35,699 nucleotides of DNA from a virus: positions 1-35,699 of IMG/VR virus record IMGVR_UViG_3300044620_000139, one strand, 5' to 3'. The translations under genes and the position numbers were made by a program. Below are positions 8,696-15,880 of this stretch, piece by piece. The notes under the pieces are model-generated. The model searched no databases. It saw only the letters and a program-made list of their open reading frames with translations, and was not told the DNA's origin. Numbering within the stretch: position 1 is the first letter of the stretch; each line of letters opens with the position of its first letter.

Positions 8696-9157
8696 CTATT
8701 TAAATGGTACATACTTTGTCGTACCTCCAGATTTAATTGCTCGTAAAATTTGTTTACGTTGCGCTCCATCTGAATTATAAGATACGTGTACCCAATCAGG
8801 ATTAGCATCTGTACCAAACTCCCAAATCATTTGATCAAAGTTTACGTTATCCTTAACAAAATCAAATAATTGTTTGTTAGTAATAGTTGTACCGTCCATA
8901 TCGATATCAATTGCTTCACCTTTACAATGTTGGCTGGAAGATGCGCCACCTACCGCTTTATTCAAAGCAGCAGAACGGTACCCAGAACTCAATCGAATAG
9001 GAACACCAAAGTGCTCACGAATAGGTTCAAATACATTCTCAGCTAACTTTTTGAAGTTCTCAATATGCTCTGGTGTAGGCATGTTGCTGATTCCTTTTCT
9101 TTTAGCGGTCTCTGATCTCATCACTTCCGCTAGTGCTAAATGTTTACTTAATTGCAT
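8696..9157 (-). CDS. Peptidoglycan peptidase, M15 family (endolysin component)
   Basis: This 153-aa enzyme has the zinc-peptidase M15 (VanY/peptidase M15A-like) pattern. S-S-G-Y-R-S is at 57-62, with the substrate-binding Arg61. H77 lies in S-Q-H-C-K-G, D84 in A-I-D-I-D, and H124 in W-V-H-V-S; H77, D84 and H124 are the expected zinc ligands. Such enzymes cleave peptide cross-links or stem peptides of peptidoglycan. It has no signal peptide, so export would depend on a holin. It lies directly behind a GH24 lysozyme (3-nt gap), suggesting that glycan and peptide bonds are attacked together at lysis. Confidence 0.9.
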   Translation of the reverse strand: MQLSKHLALAEVMRSETAKRKGISNMPTPEHIENFKKLAENVFEPIREHFGVPIRLSSGYRSAALNKAVGGASSSQHCKGEAIDIDMDGTTITNKQLFDFVKDNVNFDQMIWEFGTDANPDWVHVSYNSDGAQRKQILRAIKSGGTTKYVPFK

Positions 9158-9160
9158 AAC

Positions 9161-9619
9161 TTATTTTTTAAAATATAATTGTGATTCTGCTTCTCTTCTT
9201 CGTACTAAACCTTTTAAAGTTTTGCCACCTGCTTTTACCCATTTCATAAACTCTAATGTAATAGATTCATCTTCAGGGTTAGCATTTACTTTTTTAAGTA
9301 AAGTAGAAGATTTTAAATTTGCTGGTCCTAGATTGTAAGCAAAAGATACTAATGCATCAAATTGATTTTGATTGATGTCATCTCTGCAATAGCTATCTAC
9401 ATACTTCTCAAAGCTAACCAACATACTTTGTAATAATACTGTTCCTTCTGCCTCAGTAATAGCTTTGTCAGCCATAGTTACTTTTTTACCAGTAGGATAA
9501 AATGTTGCTCCGTATCCAATTGTTGGAATACCTGCTGGACATTTGTATGGAGCAGATCTAAATCCTTCGAACATTTTAATTAGTTCGATACCTGCTGTAC
9601 CTGTTTTAGTTATTTTCAT
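9161..9619 (-). CDS. T4-type lysozyme, GH24 endolysin
   Basis: This 152-aa protein has the length and motifs of phage GH24 lysozymes. F-E18-G-F-R carries the catalytic Glu and I-P-T33-I-G-Y-G the catalytic-triad Thr. Q-F-D-A-L-V-S-F-A-Y-N is the conserved helix, and G-L-V-R-R-R the C-terminal signature. The residue at the Asp position of T4 lysozyme (E+9, T-6) is Cys27. An E-8aa-C-5aa-T triad is an accepted GH24 variant, so activity is expected. There is no signal-anchor at the N-terminus, so release probably needs the adjacent two-TM protein, whose gene overlaps this one by 14 nt. Confidence 0.92.
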   Translation of the reverse strand: MKITKTGTAGIELIKMFEGFRSAPYKCPAGIPTIGYGATFYPTGKKVTMADKAITEAEGTVLLQSMLVSFEKYVDSYCRDDINQNQFDALVSFAYNLGPANLKSSTLLKKVNANPEDESITLEFMKWVKAGGKTLKGLVRRREAESQLYFKK

Positions 9620-9881
9620 TTTCTTCTTGATTTTCGTTTTCGTTTGCTTTATTTTTTAACTTCATGATACGTCCAGCAGTAGTAATGCCGAAAGCACCTA
9701 AAGTTAATAACATAAACCCATCAAAGATAAATTCCTTGATTATTAGTTCGTTACCTACTATTCCTGTGACTACGTCAATCACTAGTACAAATACCATTGC
9801 AAAGAAGGAGATTACTCCTACGAATGCTTGCTCATTAATGTGATTATTATCACTAATTAATTCTCTAAAAAACTTTCTCAT
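9606..9881 (-). CDS. Two-TM membrane protein, holin candidate
   Basis: This 91-aa protein has two hydrophobic segments, at about residues 19-43 and 51-70, joined by a short polar turn (V-G-N-E-L). The N-terminus is charged, and a very polar Lys/Asn/Glu-rich C-terminal tail makes up the last 20 residues. Size, topology and a 14-nt overlap with the lysozyme gene fit a class II-type holin. The highly charged tail is typical of holins, which end in the cytoplasm. No specific holin family motif was recognised, and a different small phage membrane protein cannot be excluded. Confidence 0.6.
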   Translation of the reverse strand: MRKFFRELISDNNHINEQAFVGVISFFAMVFVLVIDVVTGIVGNELIIKEFIFDGFMLLTLGAFGITTAGRIMKLKNKANENENQEENENN

Positions 9882-9884
9882 AAT

Positions 9885-10433
9885 TTATAATTTAATTGGG
9901 ACCTTAGTAACTTTAGGTCGTTCTGGTTTAATAATCGCTCTTTCCCATCCTTTAAGTGGATTCTCTTTTTTATCGTATGGATCAATAGGTGTAGGACATT
10001 TATAAAAATAAAGATCTCCAGACATATTATCTTTTTGTACAAAATATTGGCTTAAATCTACTGCGTATATTGTAGTATCGTCCCATGAATAATAAATCCA
10101 ACTGCTATTAATTGCGGCGTCTAGCATCCATGCTTCTAAAAGATCTAATCTTTTAGCAAGCTCATCGTCGAACACATGTTCTACAATTATTTTTTCTTTA
10201 AGTATTAGGAGAGTATCTCGTACAGCGATGATGCTGTCTCTGACAGTGATATCTTTTTTGAAAGCTGCTATCTTAGCTTTTTGATTTTCAAATATAGCAT
10301 TAATGTCGTCAGCTTGCTTTACAGTAAGAATGACAACAGAGTCTCCTTTAATTACCGTCTTCAGAGGGTAGTTTGATTGGCTGGAAATCAAATTCGTCAC
10401 CAGAAGACATACGAGCATTAGTAACTTTCTCAT
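9885..10433 (-). CDS. Secreted periplasmic protein of the lysis cassette (outer-spanin-like candidate)
   Basis: This 182-aa protein starts with a convincing Sec signal peptide (M-R-K, hydrophobic core to about residue 16, then I-S-S-Q). This style is common in Flavobacteriia. The mature part has a helical, heptad-like region at about 33-95 and a Trp/Tyr-rich, Pro-rich C-terminal half. There is no proper lipobox; Cys9 lies inside the hydrophobic core. The first 86 nt overlap the 3' end of the preceding TM plus coiled-coil gene in another frame, an architecture like overlapping Rz/Rz1 spanin genes. That makes it a candidate partner of the 129-aa protein, but the lack of a lipid anchor argues against a classical outer-membrane spanin. 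Confidence 0.6.
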   Translation of the reverse strand: MRKLLMLVCLLVTNLISSQSNYPLKTVIKGDSVVILTVKQADDINAIFENQKAKIAAFKKDITVRDSIIAVRDTLLILKEKIIVEHVFDDELAKRLDLLEAWMLDAAINSSWIYYSWDDTTIYAVDLSQYFVQKDNMSGDLYFYKCPTPIDPYDKKENPLKGWERAIIKPERPKVTKVPIKL

Positions 10434-10737
10434 CTGTTAATTCCTTTTTAATTTTTTGTACTACACTTTTCGTACTATCTAGGTCCCCAATAACTTCGCT
10501 GACCATTTCTTGCATCTCTGCTTTATCTTCTACTAGTTCTTCATTCTTTGCTTCTAAACTAGCCACACTTGTTTTTAATCCTTTATTCTCACTTGTAAGA
10601 GCTTTATTCTCATTAGTTAAACTAGTATTCTCTTCTACTACAACAACATGTTTATGGCCTGTAGAAAATACTTGTAAACAGGTAATACCTATGAATCCGA
10701 TAATGGAACCTAATATGATTCTTTTATTCTTTTTCAT
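10348..10737 (-). CDS. TM plus coiled-coil protein, inner-membrane spanin-like candidate
   Basis: This 129-aa protein has Lys residues at the N-terminus and one TM segment at about 8-25. A long Glu/Asn/Lys-rich region at about 37-105 has clear heptad character and repeats of the type L-T-x-E-N-K. The N-in, periplasmic coiled-coil layout is that of Rz-type inner-membrane spanins. The next gene, encoding a secreted protein, begins within its 3' end, as in many two-component spanin pairs. It overlaps the upstream membrane gene by ATGA. A non-lytic role such as a phage membrane scaffold is possible. Confidence 0.6.
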   Translation of the reverse strand: MKKNKRIILGSIIGFIGITCLQVFSTGHKHVVVVEENTSLTNENKALTSENKGLKTSVASLEAKNEELVEDKAEMQEMVSEVIGDLDSTKSVVQKIKKELTDEKVTNARMSSGDEFDFQPIKLPSEDGN

Positions 10738-10979
10738 TTTTTATTACTTAAAAACATCATAATTGTATCCTTCAAACTTTTAGAGCTTTCAGTATTATCT
10801 TTTAATGTTTTTTCAAAATCATCTCTATAATCTCCTTCTAGGTCTTTTACTCTTTCACGTAAATCATCTTCACTCTTCATTAATCTATTTAAGAAGGTCC
10901 AACATAAATAGCCTAATCCCATTACTGCGAAACCAAGAACTCCATATTGTGCTAAACTATCAAAAATTCCAAATGACAT
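10734..10979 (-). CDS. Single-pass membrane protein, copy 3 of a related trio
   Basis: This 81-aa protein has one TM segment at about 9-30, preceded by F-x-x-L-A-Q-Y-G and containing G-L-G-Y-L-C-W. A polar, helical tail is rich in Asp, Glu and Lys. The N-terminal half closely resembles the next two upstream proteins: they share L-A-(Q/E)-Y-G, a Gly-rich TM with G-Y-x-x-W, and then basic residues. It differs mainly in the tail. Small TM plus charged-helix proteins in lysis regions can act as holins, pinholins or antiholins. Which of these applies cannot be read from the sequence. Confidence 0.65.
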   Translation of the reverse strand: MSFGIFDSLAQYGVLGFAVMGLGYLCWTFLNRLMKSEDDLRERVKDLEGDYRDDFEKTLKDNTESSKSLKDTIMMFLSNKK

Positions 10980-10984
10980 AATGA

Positions 10985-11173
10985 TTATTTTTTACGTTTC
11001 TTTTTGCTATCTAATTCTGCCTGCAATCTGTCTTTTTCTGCAAGATGTCTTTTGATAAATAACCAAGCAACATATCCTAATGCTAATGCTAATAAACCAA
11101 TTGGTCCGTATTCAGCTAATTGACCGAATACTCCAAAATCTTGTGCTCCTGTTGATACTGTTACTGTGTCCAT
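10985..11173 (-). CDS. Single-pass membrane protein, copy 2 of a related trio
   Basis: This 62-aa protein has a polar N-terminus, the shared F-G-Q-L-A-E-Y-G motif, a TM segment at about 22-41 (G-L-L-A-L-A-L-G-Y-V-A-W), and a short highly basic tail ending K-K-K-R-K-K. It is the shortest of three neighbouring relatives, with almost no coiled-coil tail. The ATG overlaps the stop of the copy-1 gene (TAATG). The pattern of near-identical TM regions with different tails suggests duplicated genes that diverged in their cytoplasmic parts, as in effector/inhibitor holin pairs; this role is inference. Confidence 0.65.
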   Translation of the reverse strand: MDTVTVSTGAQDFGVFGQLAEYGPIGLLALALGYVAWLFIKRHLAEKDRLQAELDSKKKRKK

Positions 11174-11433
11174 TATTTTTTCATTATTAGTTGTTTAACT
11201 GCGTCTGATAACTCCCCCACACTTTTTGCCAGATTTTTAATTTCTAATTGAGTCTGTTCTTGAATAGCTTGGTATTTAAGTCTTGACTCTTGTTCTACTA
11301 ACTCAATCTTTCCTTTGAGTTTTCCTAAATTTTCTGTGTTGTTTCTAACATCGCTGTGGATCATTTTTAAAAAATATCCAATAATACCAACTGCTGCTAT
11401 TAGGCCGTACTGTAAAATCTGTGCTAAATCCAT
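11173..11433 (-). CDS. Single-pass membrane protein with coiled-coil tail, copy 1 of a related trio
   Basis: This 86-aa protein has a TM segment at about 5-24 right at the N-terminus, with L-Q-Y-G and G-Y-F motifs shared with the two downstream genes. A helical tail of about 60 residues has heptad-like spacing of Leu and Ile. N-terminal TM plus coiled coil resembles the XhlA-type organisation of some phage lysis proteins, although in XhlA the TM is C-terminal. Stop and start codons overlap on both sides (TAATG), tying it to the spanin gene upstream and copy 2 downstream. Confidence 0.65.
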   Translation of the reverse strand: MDLAQILQYGLIAAVGIIGYFLKMIHSDVRNNTENLGKLKGKIELVEQESRLKYQAIQEQTQLEIKNLAKSVGELSDAVKQLIMKK

Positions 11434-11888
11434 TATAATCTTTTTAAGAAAGTTCTGTAAATTACGTATACTATTATAAGTATAATAAAGGTAATAAAGA
11501 TGCCATTAACTACAGATTGGATTTTTGCTCCAAATGTAGTTTTATCTTTAGGCTTAACGTAGTATTTTATAGGGATTTTTCTTGTGATAATTTTGTCAAT
11601 GTAGACTGTATCACATTGGCCTTGGATATAGACCTTTTTTTCTCTATCCATCCAAACTTTAACTTTAAGTTGTTCTTGTTGGATAAAAATTGTGTCGTAT
11701 AACGACTGAACGTCGACAACAGTATCGACTTTTACTTCTGGCACTACTACTCTGATAGTGTCATGCACGATAACACTATCAGTAGTAAGTAAGTAAGGGT
11801 ACTTGGTTATAAGTCTGTTAAATCTCTTCGTCGGACCGCACGATAGTAGGGTCACTAGTATTAAAAGACTCCATAGTAACTTCTTCAT
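11433..11888 (-). CDS. Unimolecular spanin (u-spanin) candidate
   Basis: This 151-aa protein carries both ends expected of a u-spanin. The N-terminal lipoprotein signal has a lipobox ending L-L-S-C17, for outer-membrane anchoring. A C-terminal TM segment at about 127-145 is followed by R-T-F-L-K-R-L. The roughly 105 residues between are rich in alternating Val/Ile and charged residues, suggesting a beta structure as in phage T1 gp11, and end in a basic Pro/Lys stretch. U-spanins fuse inner and outer membranes in the last step of Gram-negative lysis. The ATG at 11888 is chosen over an upstream TTG at 11906 because it puts the basic M-K-K directly before the signal core. Its 5' end overlaps the 73-aa gene by 71 nt. 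Confidence 0.8.
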   Translation of the reverse strand: MKKLLWSLLILVTLLSCGPTKRFNRLITKYPYLLTTDSVIVHDTIRVVVPEVKVDTVVDVQSLYDTIFIQQEQLKVKVWMDREKKVYIQGQCDTVYIDKIITRKIPIKYYVKPKDKTTFGAKIQSVVNGIFITFIILIIVYVIYRTFLKRL

Positions 11889-12039
11889 TTGCTTGTTGTT
11901 GAGCAAGCGTATTTAGAAAATTGATTAATGGAAATCCTAATCTAGTTGGCATCTCGCTGATATATCCTTCTAAATTTTGAATGTGCTCCTCATTTAATAC
12001 AATTGTTCTAGGCGCTCGTTTAGTTTCTTTTGCTGTCAT
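11818..12039 (-). CDS. Small acidic protein at the head of the lysis cassette
   Basis: This 73-aa soluble protein starts K-E-T-K-R-A-P-R and continues with L-N-E-E-H-I-Q-N-L-E and a helical middle. Its Glu/Asp/Ser-rich C-terminus is encoded over the signal-peptide region of the spanin gene (71-nt overlap, different frame). It is preceded by an A-rich leader and a promoter-like box. The long overlap makes one of the two reading frames suspicious. However, the spanin start is well supported, and this ORF has a sensible start context and amphipathic helices. Function unknown; a lysis regulator is possible by position only. Confidence 0.55.
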   Translation of the reverse strand: MTAKETKRAPRTIVLNEEHIQNLEGYISEMPTRLGFPLINFLNTLAQQQANEEVTMESFNTSDPTIVRSDEEI

Positions 12040-12079
12040 TTTTTTGCTATTAAATTAATACTCCGTGTATTATAAAACC

Positions 12080-12087
12080 CAAAGATA
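12080..12087 (-). promoter_or_regulatory. Promoter-like -7 box and leader of the lysis cassette
   Basis: On the minus strand TATCTTTG (12087-12080) fits the Bacteroidota -7 consensus TAnnTTTG, 41 nt upstream of the ATG at 12039. The leader contains a small hairpin (TAATAC at 12056-12061 with GTATTA at 12067-12072). No good -33 TTTG is found at the expected distance, so the call is weak. If real it would let lysis genes be controlled apart from the fibre genes. Confidence 0.3.
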
Positions 12088-12109
12088 TAAAATAAATTAT
12101 TATAATCTA

Positions 12110-12286
12110 TTATTCTACAATTTCTTTTATAGGTGATTCATTATACCAATGCCATCCGTCTACAGGATAGTTGTAATTATCTTTATTCTCTCTCAATAAT
12201 TCGAAGTCTGGGCCGTACACAAAATTAGGCGCAAATACCCATGAACCATCTTCAAATTGTTTATAAAATCCTGATGTATCTTCCAT
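12110..12286 (-). CDS. Small protein after the LRR fibre gene (58 aa)
   Basis: The gap between the lysis cassette and the LRR gene holds a clean minus-strand ORF: ATG at 12286, TAA at 12110-12112. The start is one base after the LRR stop. The product is acidic and unusually aromatic: D-G-S-W-V-F, then A-P-N-F-V-Y-G-P-D-F, and near the end G-W-H-W-Y. This aromatic pattern looks selected rather than random. Small genes immediately downstream of phage fibre genes often encode fibre assembly chaperones or attach to the fibre. Either is a reasonable guess here, but I do not recognise a family. Confidence 0.7.
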   Translation of the reverse strand: MEDTSGFYKQFEDGSWVFAPNFVYGPDFELLRENKDNYNYPVDGWHWYNESPIKEIVE

Positions 12287-12287
12287 A

Positions 12288-14483
12288 TTATCCTGTTATT
12301 GTCCAACCTTTAGACGTTATAATTAATCTGTCGGCTGCAGTTAATCCTGCTGCACCTACTGCAGTTGAAATATTTATTGTTTTAGATACTACAGTTCCCT
12401 GTGCAGCCATATCGTTAAACAATTGAACTATATTAGCTGTAGACATATTTGTATTAGATACGTTAATTTGCGGAGATGTTCCCGTCCATTGACCTGCTGA
12501 AGTATTTAGTAATCTTACAGATTGAACATCTGTCCTTGCTGAAGAATTATTTCCGCTTAAAGCTAATACACTTAAAGGACATACAAAAGATATAGACAAT
12601 AATCTGGCAAAATTATTTGAACTAGCATTTACTAAAGGAGTTGCCGTTAACGATCCTACTTTATTAAAATTAATTATATTAGTTAAATTAGGACAAGTAT
12701 TAAATGTTGCTAATAGAGTATTAACTAAAGATAATTGATTAGTTGGAAAAGTTATAGATTTTAAACTCCAACAATTCTGAAAAGCACTTGAAAAATCTGT
12801 TACCGAAGAAGATACTGTTGCTGGGAAAACAATAGTTTCTATTGTCCTACATGCATTAAATATTCCAGCAAAACTAGTACAAGCTGTCATACTTGTAGGA
12901 AGAGTAACAGATTTTAAATTATTACAAAAAGAAAATGCATTTTGAGTAGTAGTCACACTATTCATTGTAGCAGGCAAAGAAATAGTCTCTAAAGAATAGC
13001 AAGCAGAAAATCCTTGTAATAAAGTAGTACAAGCATTCATGCTTGTAGGTAATGTAATTGTTTTTAATAAAGGACAAAAATTGAAGCAACCACTTAAAGT
13101 AGTTACAGAATTTTGTACTCCAGGATTCCAATTAAGTATTTTTAAAGACGCACAGTTATTAAATGTATTAGAAAGATTTGTAAATAAATACGAAGAATTT
13201 ATAGTAATCTTTTCAATAGATCTGCAACTACTAAAAGTTGATGAAAAATCTACTCCTGCTGGAGAAAGATTATTTGGTAATGTTACATCAGTTAAATTAC
13301 TACAGGTACCAAATGTATTAAACATACTAGTGCACACAGGCATATCAGATTGAAAAGTAACTTTTTTCAAATTTGTGCATGAAGAAAACGCACTACTCAT
13401 AGTAGTCGCACTAAAGTTTAAGGGAAAAAGAATAGATTTTAAATTAGTACAATTACTAAAAGTATTACTAACTGTATACCTTGCATTACTTGAACATGAT
13501 GCTGGAAAATATACAGTTTGTAAATTAGAACAACTTTGAAATGTAGTACTAAGATTTACTGTAGTAGCACTTGCAAATGTTGGTAAGCTTACAAATTTAA
13601 CCCATTCTAATGACAAACAATTTGTAAAGGTAGATTGAAATGTTGTACAAATATTTGCAGAGGGAAGCGTCACATTTTTTAGTGCATAACAAAAATAAAA
13701 AGTATTTTGAAAAGTTGTACAACTGTTGAGTGTAGTCGGAAGAGAAACAGAAATTAAATTAAAACAATTCTGAAATGTTGAATTACAAGAAGTTATATTT
13801 ACTGAATTAGTAGGAATAGCTACAGATCTTAAAAGAAAACAACTTTGAAAAGCGTTTGCAATACTTGTTAAGTTCGGTGCTGATGTAGGCATTACTACAG
13901 CAGATAAACTAAAACAATCTTGAAATGCCCCTAACATATCCGTAAAAGTTACTGTTATAGGTAATTTAACATATTCTAAGTAATTATAACTTCCTAAACC
14001 ATTAGATCCACTATAATAATAAGTCATACTAACTGTTTGAGTACTATTACCATAATACATTTCTAAAACATAACATGTAGTATATATATTTTGAATATTT
14101 GCAGAAATTTGTACAGGAAGTATTCTACAAGCATTAAGAACAGAAACTCCTGTACCTGTAAAATATACTCTAATTTTAAAAGTGGTATATCCTCTAGAAC
14201 AAGGTGTACCTGTTCCTGGAGTATACACTTTAGTTGTATCTGTTTGTAATGTATTTGTAACAGTTGTAGTAGTTCCATCTCCCCAATCAATTACTATATT
14301 TTGAGATCCAGAAGTTCTAGAAAATTGGGTTCTTATTGTACAAGAAGCGTCTCCTAAATCAGACATTAAAAACTGAACTTCACCAGGGGCATCAGTAATT
14401 ACTGGCCAATCTGTAGGCCGAACCCAAGGCGTAGGATTTACGGCTTTTGTAAAAAAGTTTTGTATAGGTAAATTAACCGCCAT
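12288..14483 (-). CDS. BspA-type leucine-rich-repeat fibre / receptor-binding protein
   Basis: This 731-aa protein has two visible parts. Residues about 25-110 contain a PKD-like pattern (I-D-W-G-D-G-T) and precede the repeats. From about 165 to 620 there are roughly 17 repeats of about 22-28 residues with the core F-x-x-C-x-x-L followed by x-x-(V/I)-x-(L/F)-P-T. This is the BspA-like LRR pattern, with an invariant Cys in each unit. There is no signal peptide, TM or sorting signal, so it is a virion adhesin rather than a bacterial surface protein. It is the last large gene of the fibre module. LRR proteins bind proteins or glycans, so receptor recognition is likely. A horizontal origin of the repeats is plausible. 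Confidence 0.8.
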   Translation of the reverse strand: MAVNLPIQNFFTKAVNPTPWVRPTDWPVITDAPGEVQFLMSDLGDASCTIRTQFSRTSGSQNIVIDWGDGTTTTVTNTLQTDTTKVYTPGTGTPCSRGYTTFKIRVYFTGTGVSVLNACRILPVQISANIQNIYTTCYVLEMYYGNSTQTVSMTYYYSGSNGLGSYNYLEYVKLPITVTFTDMLGAFQDCFSLSAVVMPTSAPNLTSIANAFQSCFLLRSVAIPTNSVNITSCNSTFQNCFNLISVSLPTTLNSCTTFQNTFYFCYALKNVTLPSANICTTFQSTFTNCLSLEWVKFVSLPTFASATTVNLSTTFQSCSNLQTVYFPASCSSNARYTVSNTFSNCTNLKSILFPLNFSATTMSSAFSSCTNLKKVTFQSDMPVCTSMFNTFGTCSNLTDVTLPNNLSPAGVDFSSTFSSCRSIEKITINSSYLFTNLSNTFNNCASLKILNWNPGVQNSVTTLSGCFNFCPLLKTITLPTSMNACTTLLQGFSACYSLETISLPATMNSVTTTQNAFSFCNNLKSVTLPTSMTACTSFAGIFNACRTIETIVFPATVSSSVTDFSSAFQNCWSLKSITFPTNQLSLVNTLLATFNTCPNLTNIINFNKVGSLTATPLVNASSNNFARLLSISFVCPLSVLALSGNNSSARTDVQSVRLLNTSAGQWTGTSPQINVSNTNMSTANIVQLFNDMAAQGTVVSKTINISTAVGAAGLTAADRLIITSKGWTITG

Positions 14484-14485
14484 GA

Positions 14486-15880
14486 TTAAATTGTTGGTAT
14501 AATAGTTATTTCTCCTCTAATATCTGTTGAAGGAGGAAATAAAGAATAAAATGTACAACTTCCTGCAGCTACATCTACTTGTGGCAATAACCCACAAACA
14601 GATACTTCTGAGTAGCTACTATTTTCTGGAGTAAAATCTACTCTAGTATTTGTTGTAATATTTACATTAGAGAATGTGTAGGTATAATAACTGCCTACTA
14701 ATACCCAACTTGCTGATACCAATGTTTGTAAAGTAAGTTTAATAATAGAAGCCCCTCCACCTCCTCCGTACTGAGGAATATTTAATGTAGATCCTACTAA
14801 TGTAGCAGGACCACTTGTACCAATAGTAGTCAGTGTAATAGTGTCTTGCTTTGCATTCCACGTAGCCGCTGAAGCAATTCTTGCATCGTCTAATCTCCCT
14901 GTCCATCCTAATGTAAGAGATACTCCTTGTAATAATGCTGTAGAAGGAGTTCCTCCTAAAGTTAAAGTGACGTTAGTATCATCTACTTTAGTTAATGCTC
15001 CAGGAGTTATAGTAGGTTGTATACCTGCTGCAGATAAAGATTTATTTTTCCATAAATCAGTAGATAGTTCATATTGAAGTATATCATTGTTAGCCGCTGC
15101 AGAAATAGCAACATCGTGAATTTCATCTAATTCGTATCCATTTTGAATACGATAAACAATTGTCCCATTTGTTGGTGATGTTCGTACAACTTTACCTATA
15201 TATACCAAATGATTAGGCGCACTAGGTTTTACTCTTGTAACATATCCTGGCGTAGTTGGAGAAAGATAAATTGTATCTCCGTCAATCAATGTATCCACAG
15301 TAAATGGGTGGGGAGCAGTGTGTCTAGTATCTAAGTTATCAACTGTACCTATTGTAACAGCATTTCCATCTGTATTATTTGGTATGTCTGATAAGATAAC
15401 ACCAAATGTACCCGCTGATGTTGCCTCCGAATTCGCTTGAGCTTTTACATAATTAGGCCTATTTCCTGTTGATCCTGAAATATAAACAATTGTTCCTTTA
15501 TAAAGTGTCGATCCTGTTGAGTTACGTCCAACAGTTACCATTTTATCAGCGCTCGCAAAAGTTGGGAAAGGAACGGGCGCTCCTGTACCATCTAAATAAT
15601 CAGCACTACTTCCAGTGGGGTCATCAAACTTACTATTTAAAGCAGTTTGTAAATCTGTCTGTAAAGAAAGAGTTCCTGTAATTGATCCCCAAGTAGTAGA
15701 TCCTCCACCTGAGTATTGAGGTATATTAAGAGTAGTGCCTATAAGAGTTGCTGGTCCCGAACTACCTGTAGTTGTAAGAATAAGTTTTTCTTGATAAATA
15801 GATTTAACCTTACCGTATTTATTAGTAATGATTAGTTGAGAGGGTGATCCTCCATTACCATATTTATCTACTTTCTCCAT
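14486..15880 (-). CDS. Modular tail fibre protein
   Basis: This 464-aa protein is rich in Gly, Thr, Ser and Asn. Two copies of a small module built on G-P-A-T-L-(I/V)-G-x-T-L-N-I-P-Q-Y lie near residues 36-60 and 351-376, each preceded by a T-T-x-G-(S/T) strand and followed by a Gly run. Between them is a beta-rich stretch with Q-T-D-L-Q-T-A-L-N-S-K. The C-terminal ~88 residues form a distinct domain with two Cys, possibly the receptor-binding tip. This layout is common in tail fibres of Bacteroidota phages. Its start overlaps the previous stop (none lost), and the LRR gene begins 2 nt after its end. Confidence 0.65.
   Translation of the reverse strand: MEKVDKYGNGGSPSQLIITNKYGKVKSIYQEKLILTTTGSSGPATLIGTTLNIPQYSGGGSTTWGSITGTLSLQTDLQTALNSKFDDPTGSSADYLDGTGAPVPFPTFASADKMVTVGRNSTGSTLYKGTIVYISGSTGNRPNYVKAQANSEATSAGTFGVILSDIPNNTDGNAVTIGTVDNLDTRHTAPHPFTVDTLIDGDTIYLSPTTPGYVTRVKPSAPNHLVYIGKVVRTSPTNGTIVYRIQNGYELDEIHDVAISAAANNDILQYELSTDLWKNKSLSAAGIQPTITPGALTKVDDTNVTLTLGGTPSTALLQGVSLTLGWTGRLDDARIASAATWNAKQDTITLTTIGTSGPATLVGSTLNIPQYGGGGGASIIKLTLQTLVSASWVLVGSYYTYTFSNVNITTNTRVDFTPENSSYSEVSVCGLLPQVDVAAGSCTFYSLFPPSTDIRGEITIIPTI

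Noticed and set aside
8874-9338. 154-codon plus-strand ORF
   Set aside because: It lies opposite the M15 peptidase and lysozyme genes, both of which have full catalytic motifs; no domain is visible in it.
9885-10433. Lipoprotein call for the 182-aa secreted protein
   Set aside because: The only N-terminal Cys (residue 9) lies inside the hydrophobic core and does not fit a lipobox; a standard signal peptide fits better.
10373-10762. 129-codon plus-strand ORF with hydrophobic stretches
   Set aside because: It is the mirror frame of the coiled-coil gene; Ser/Leu/Thr composition reflects antisense of Glu/Lys-rich codons.
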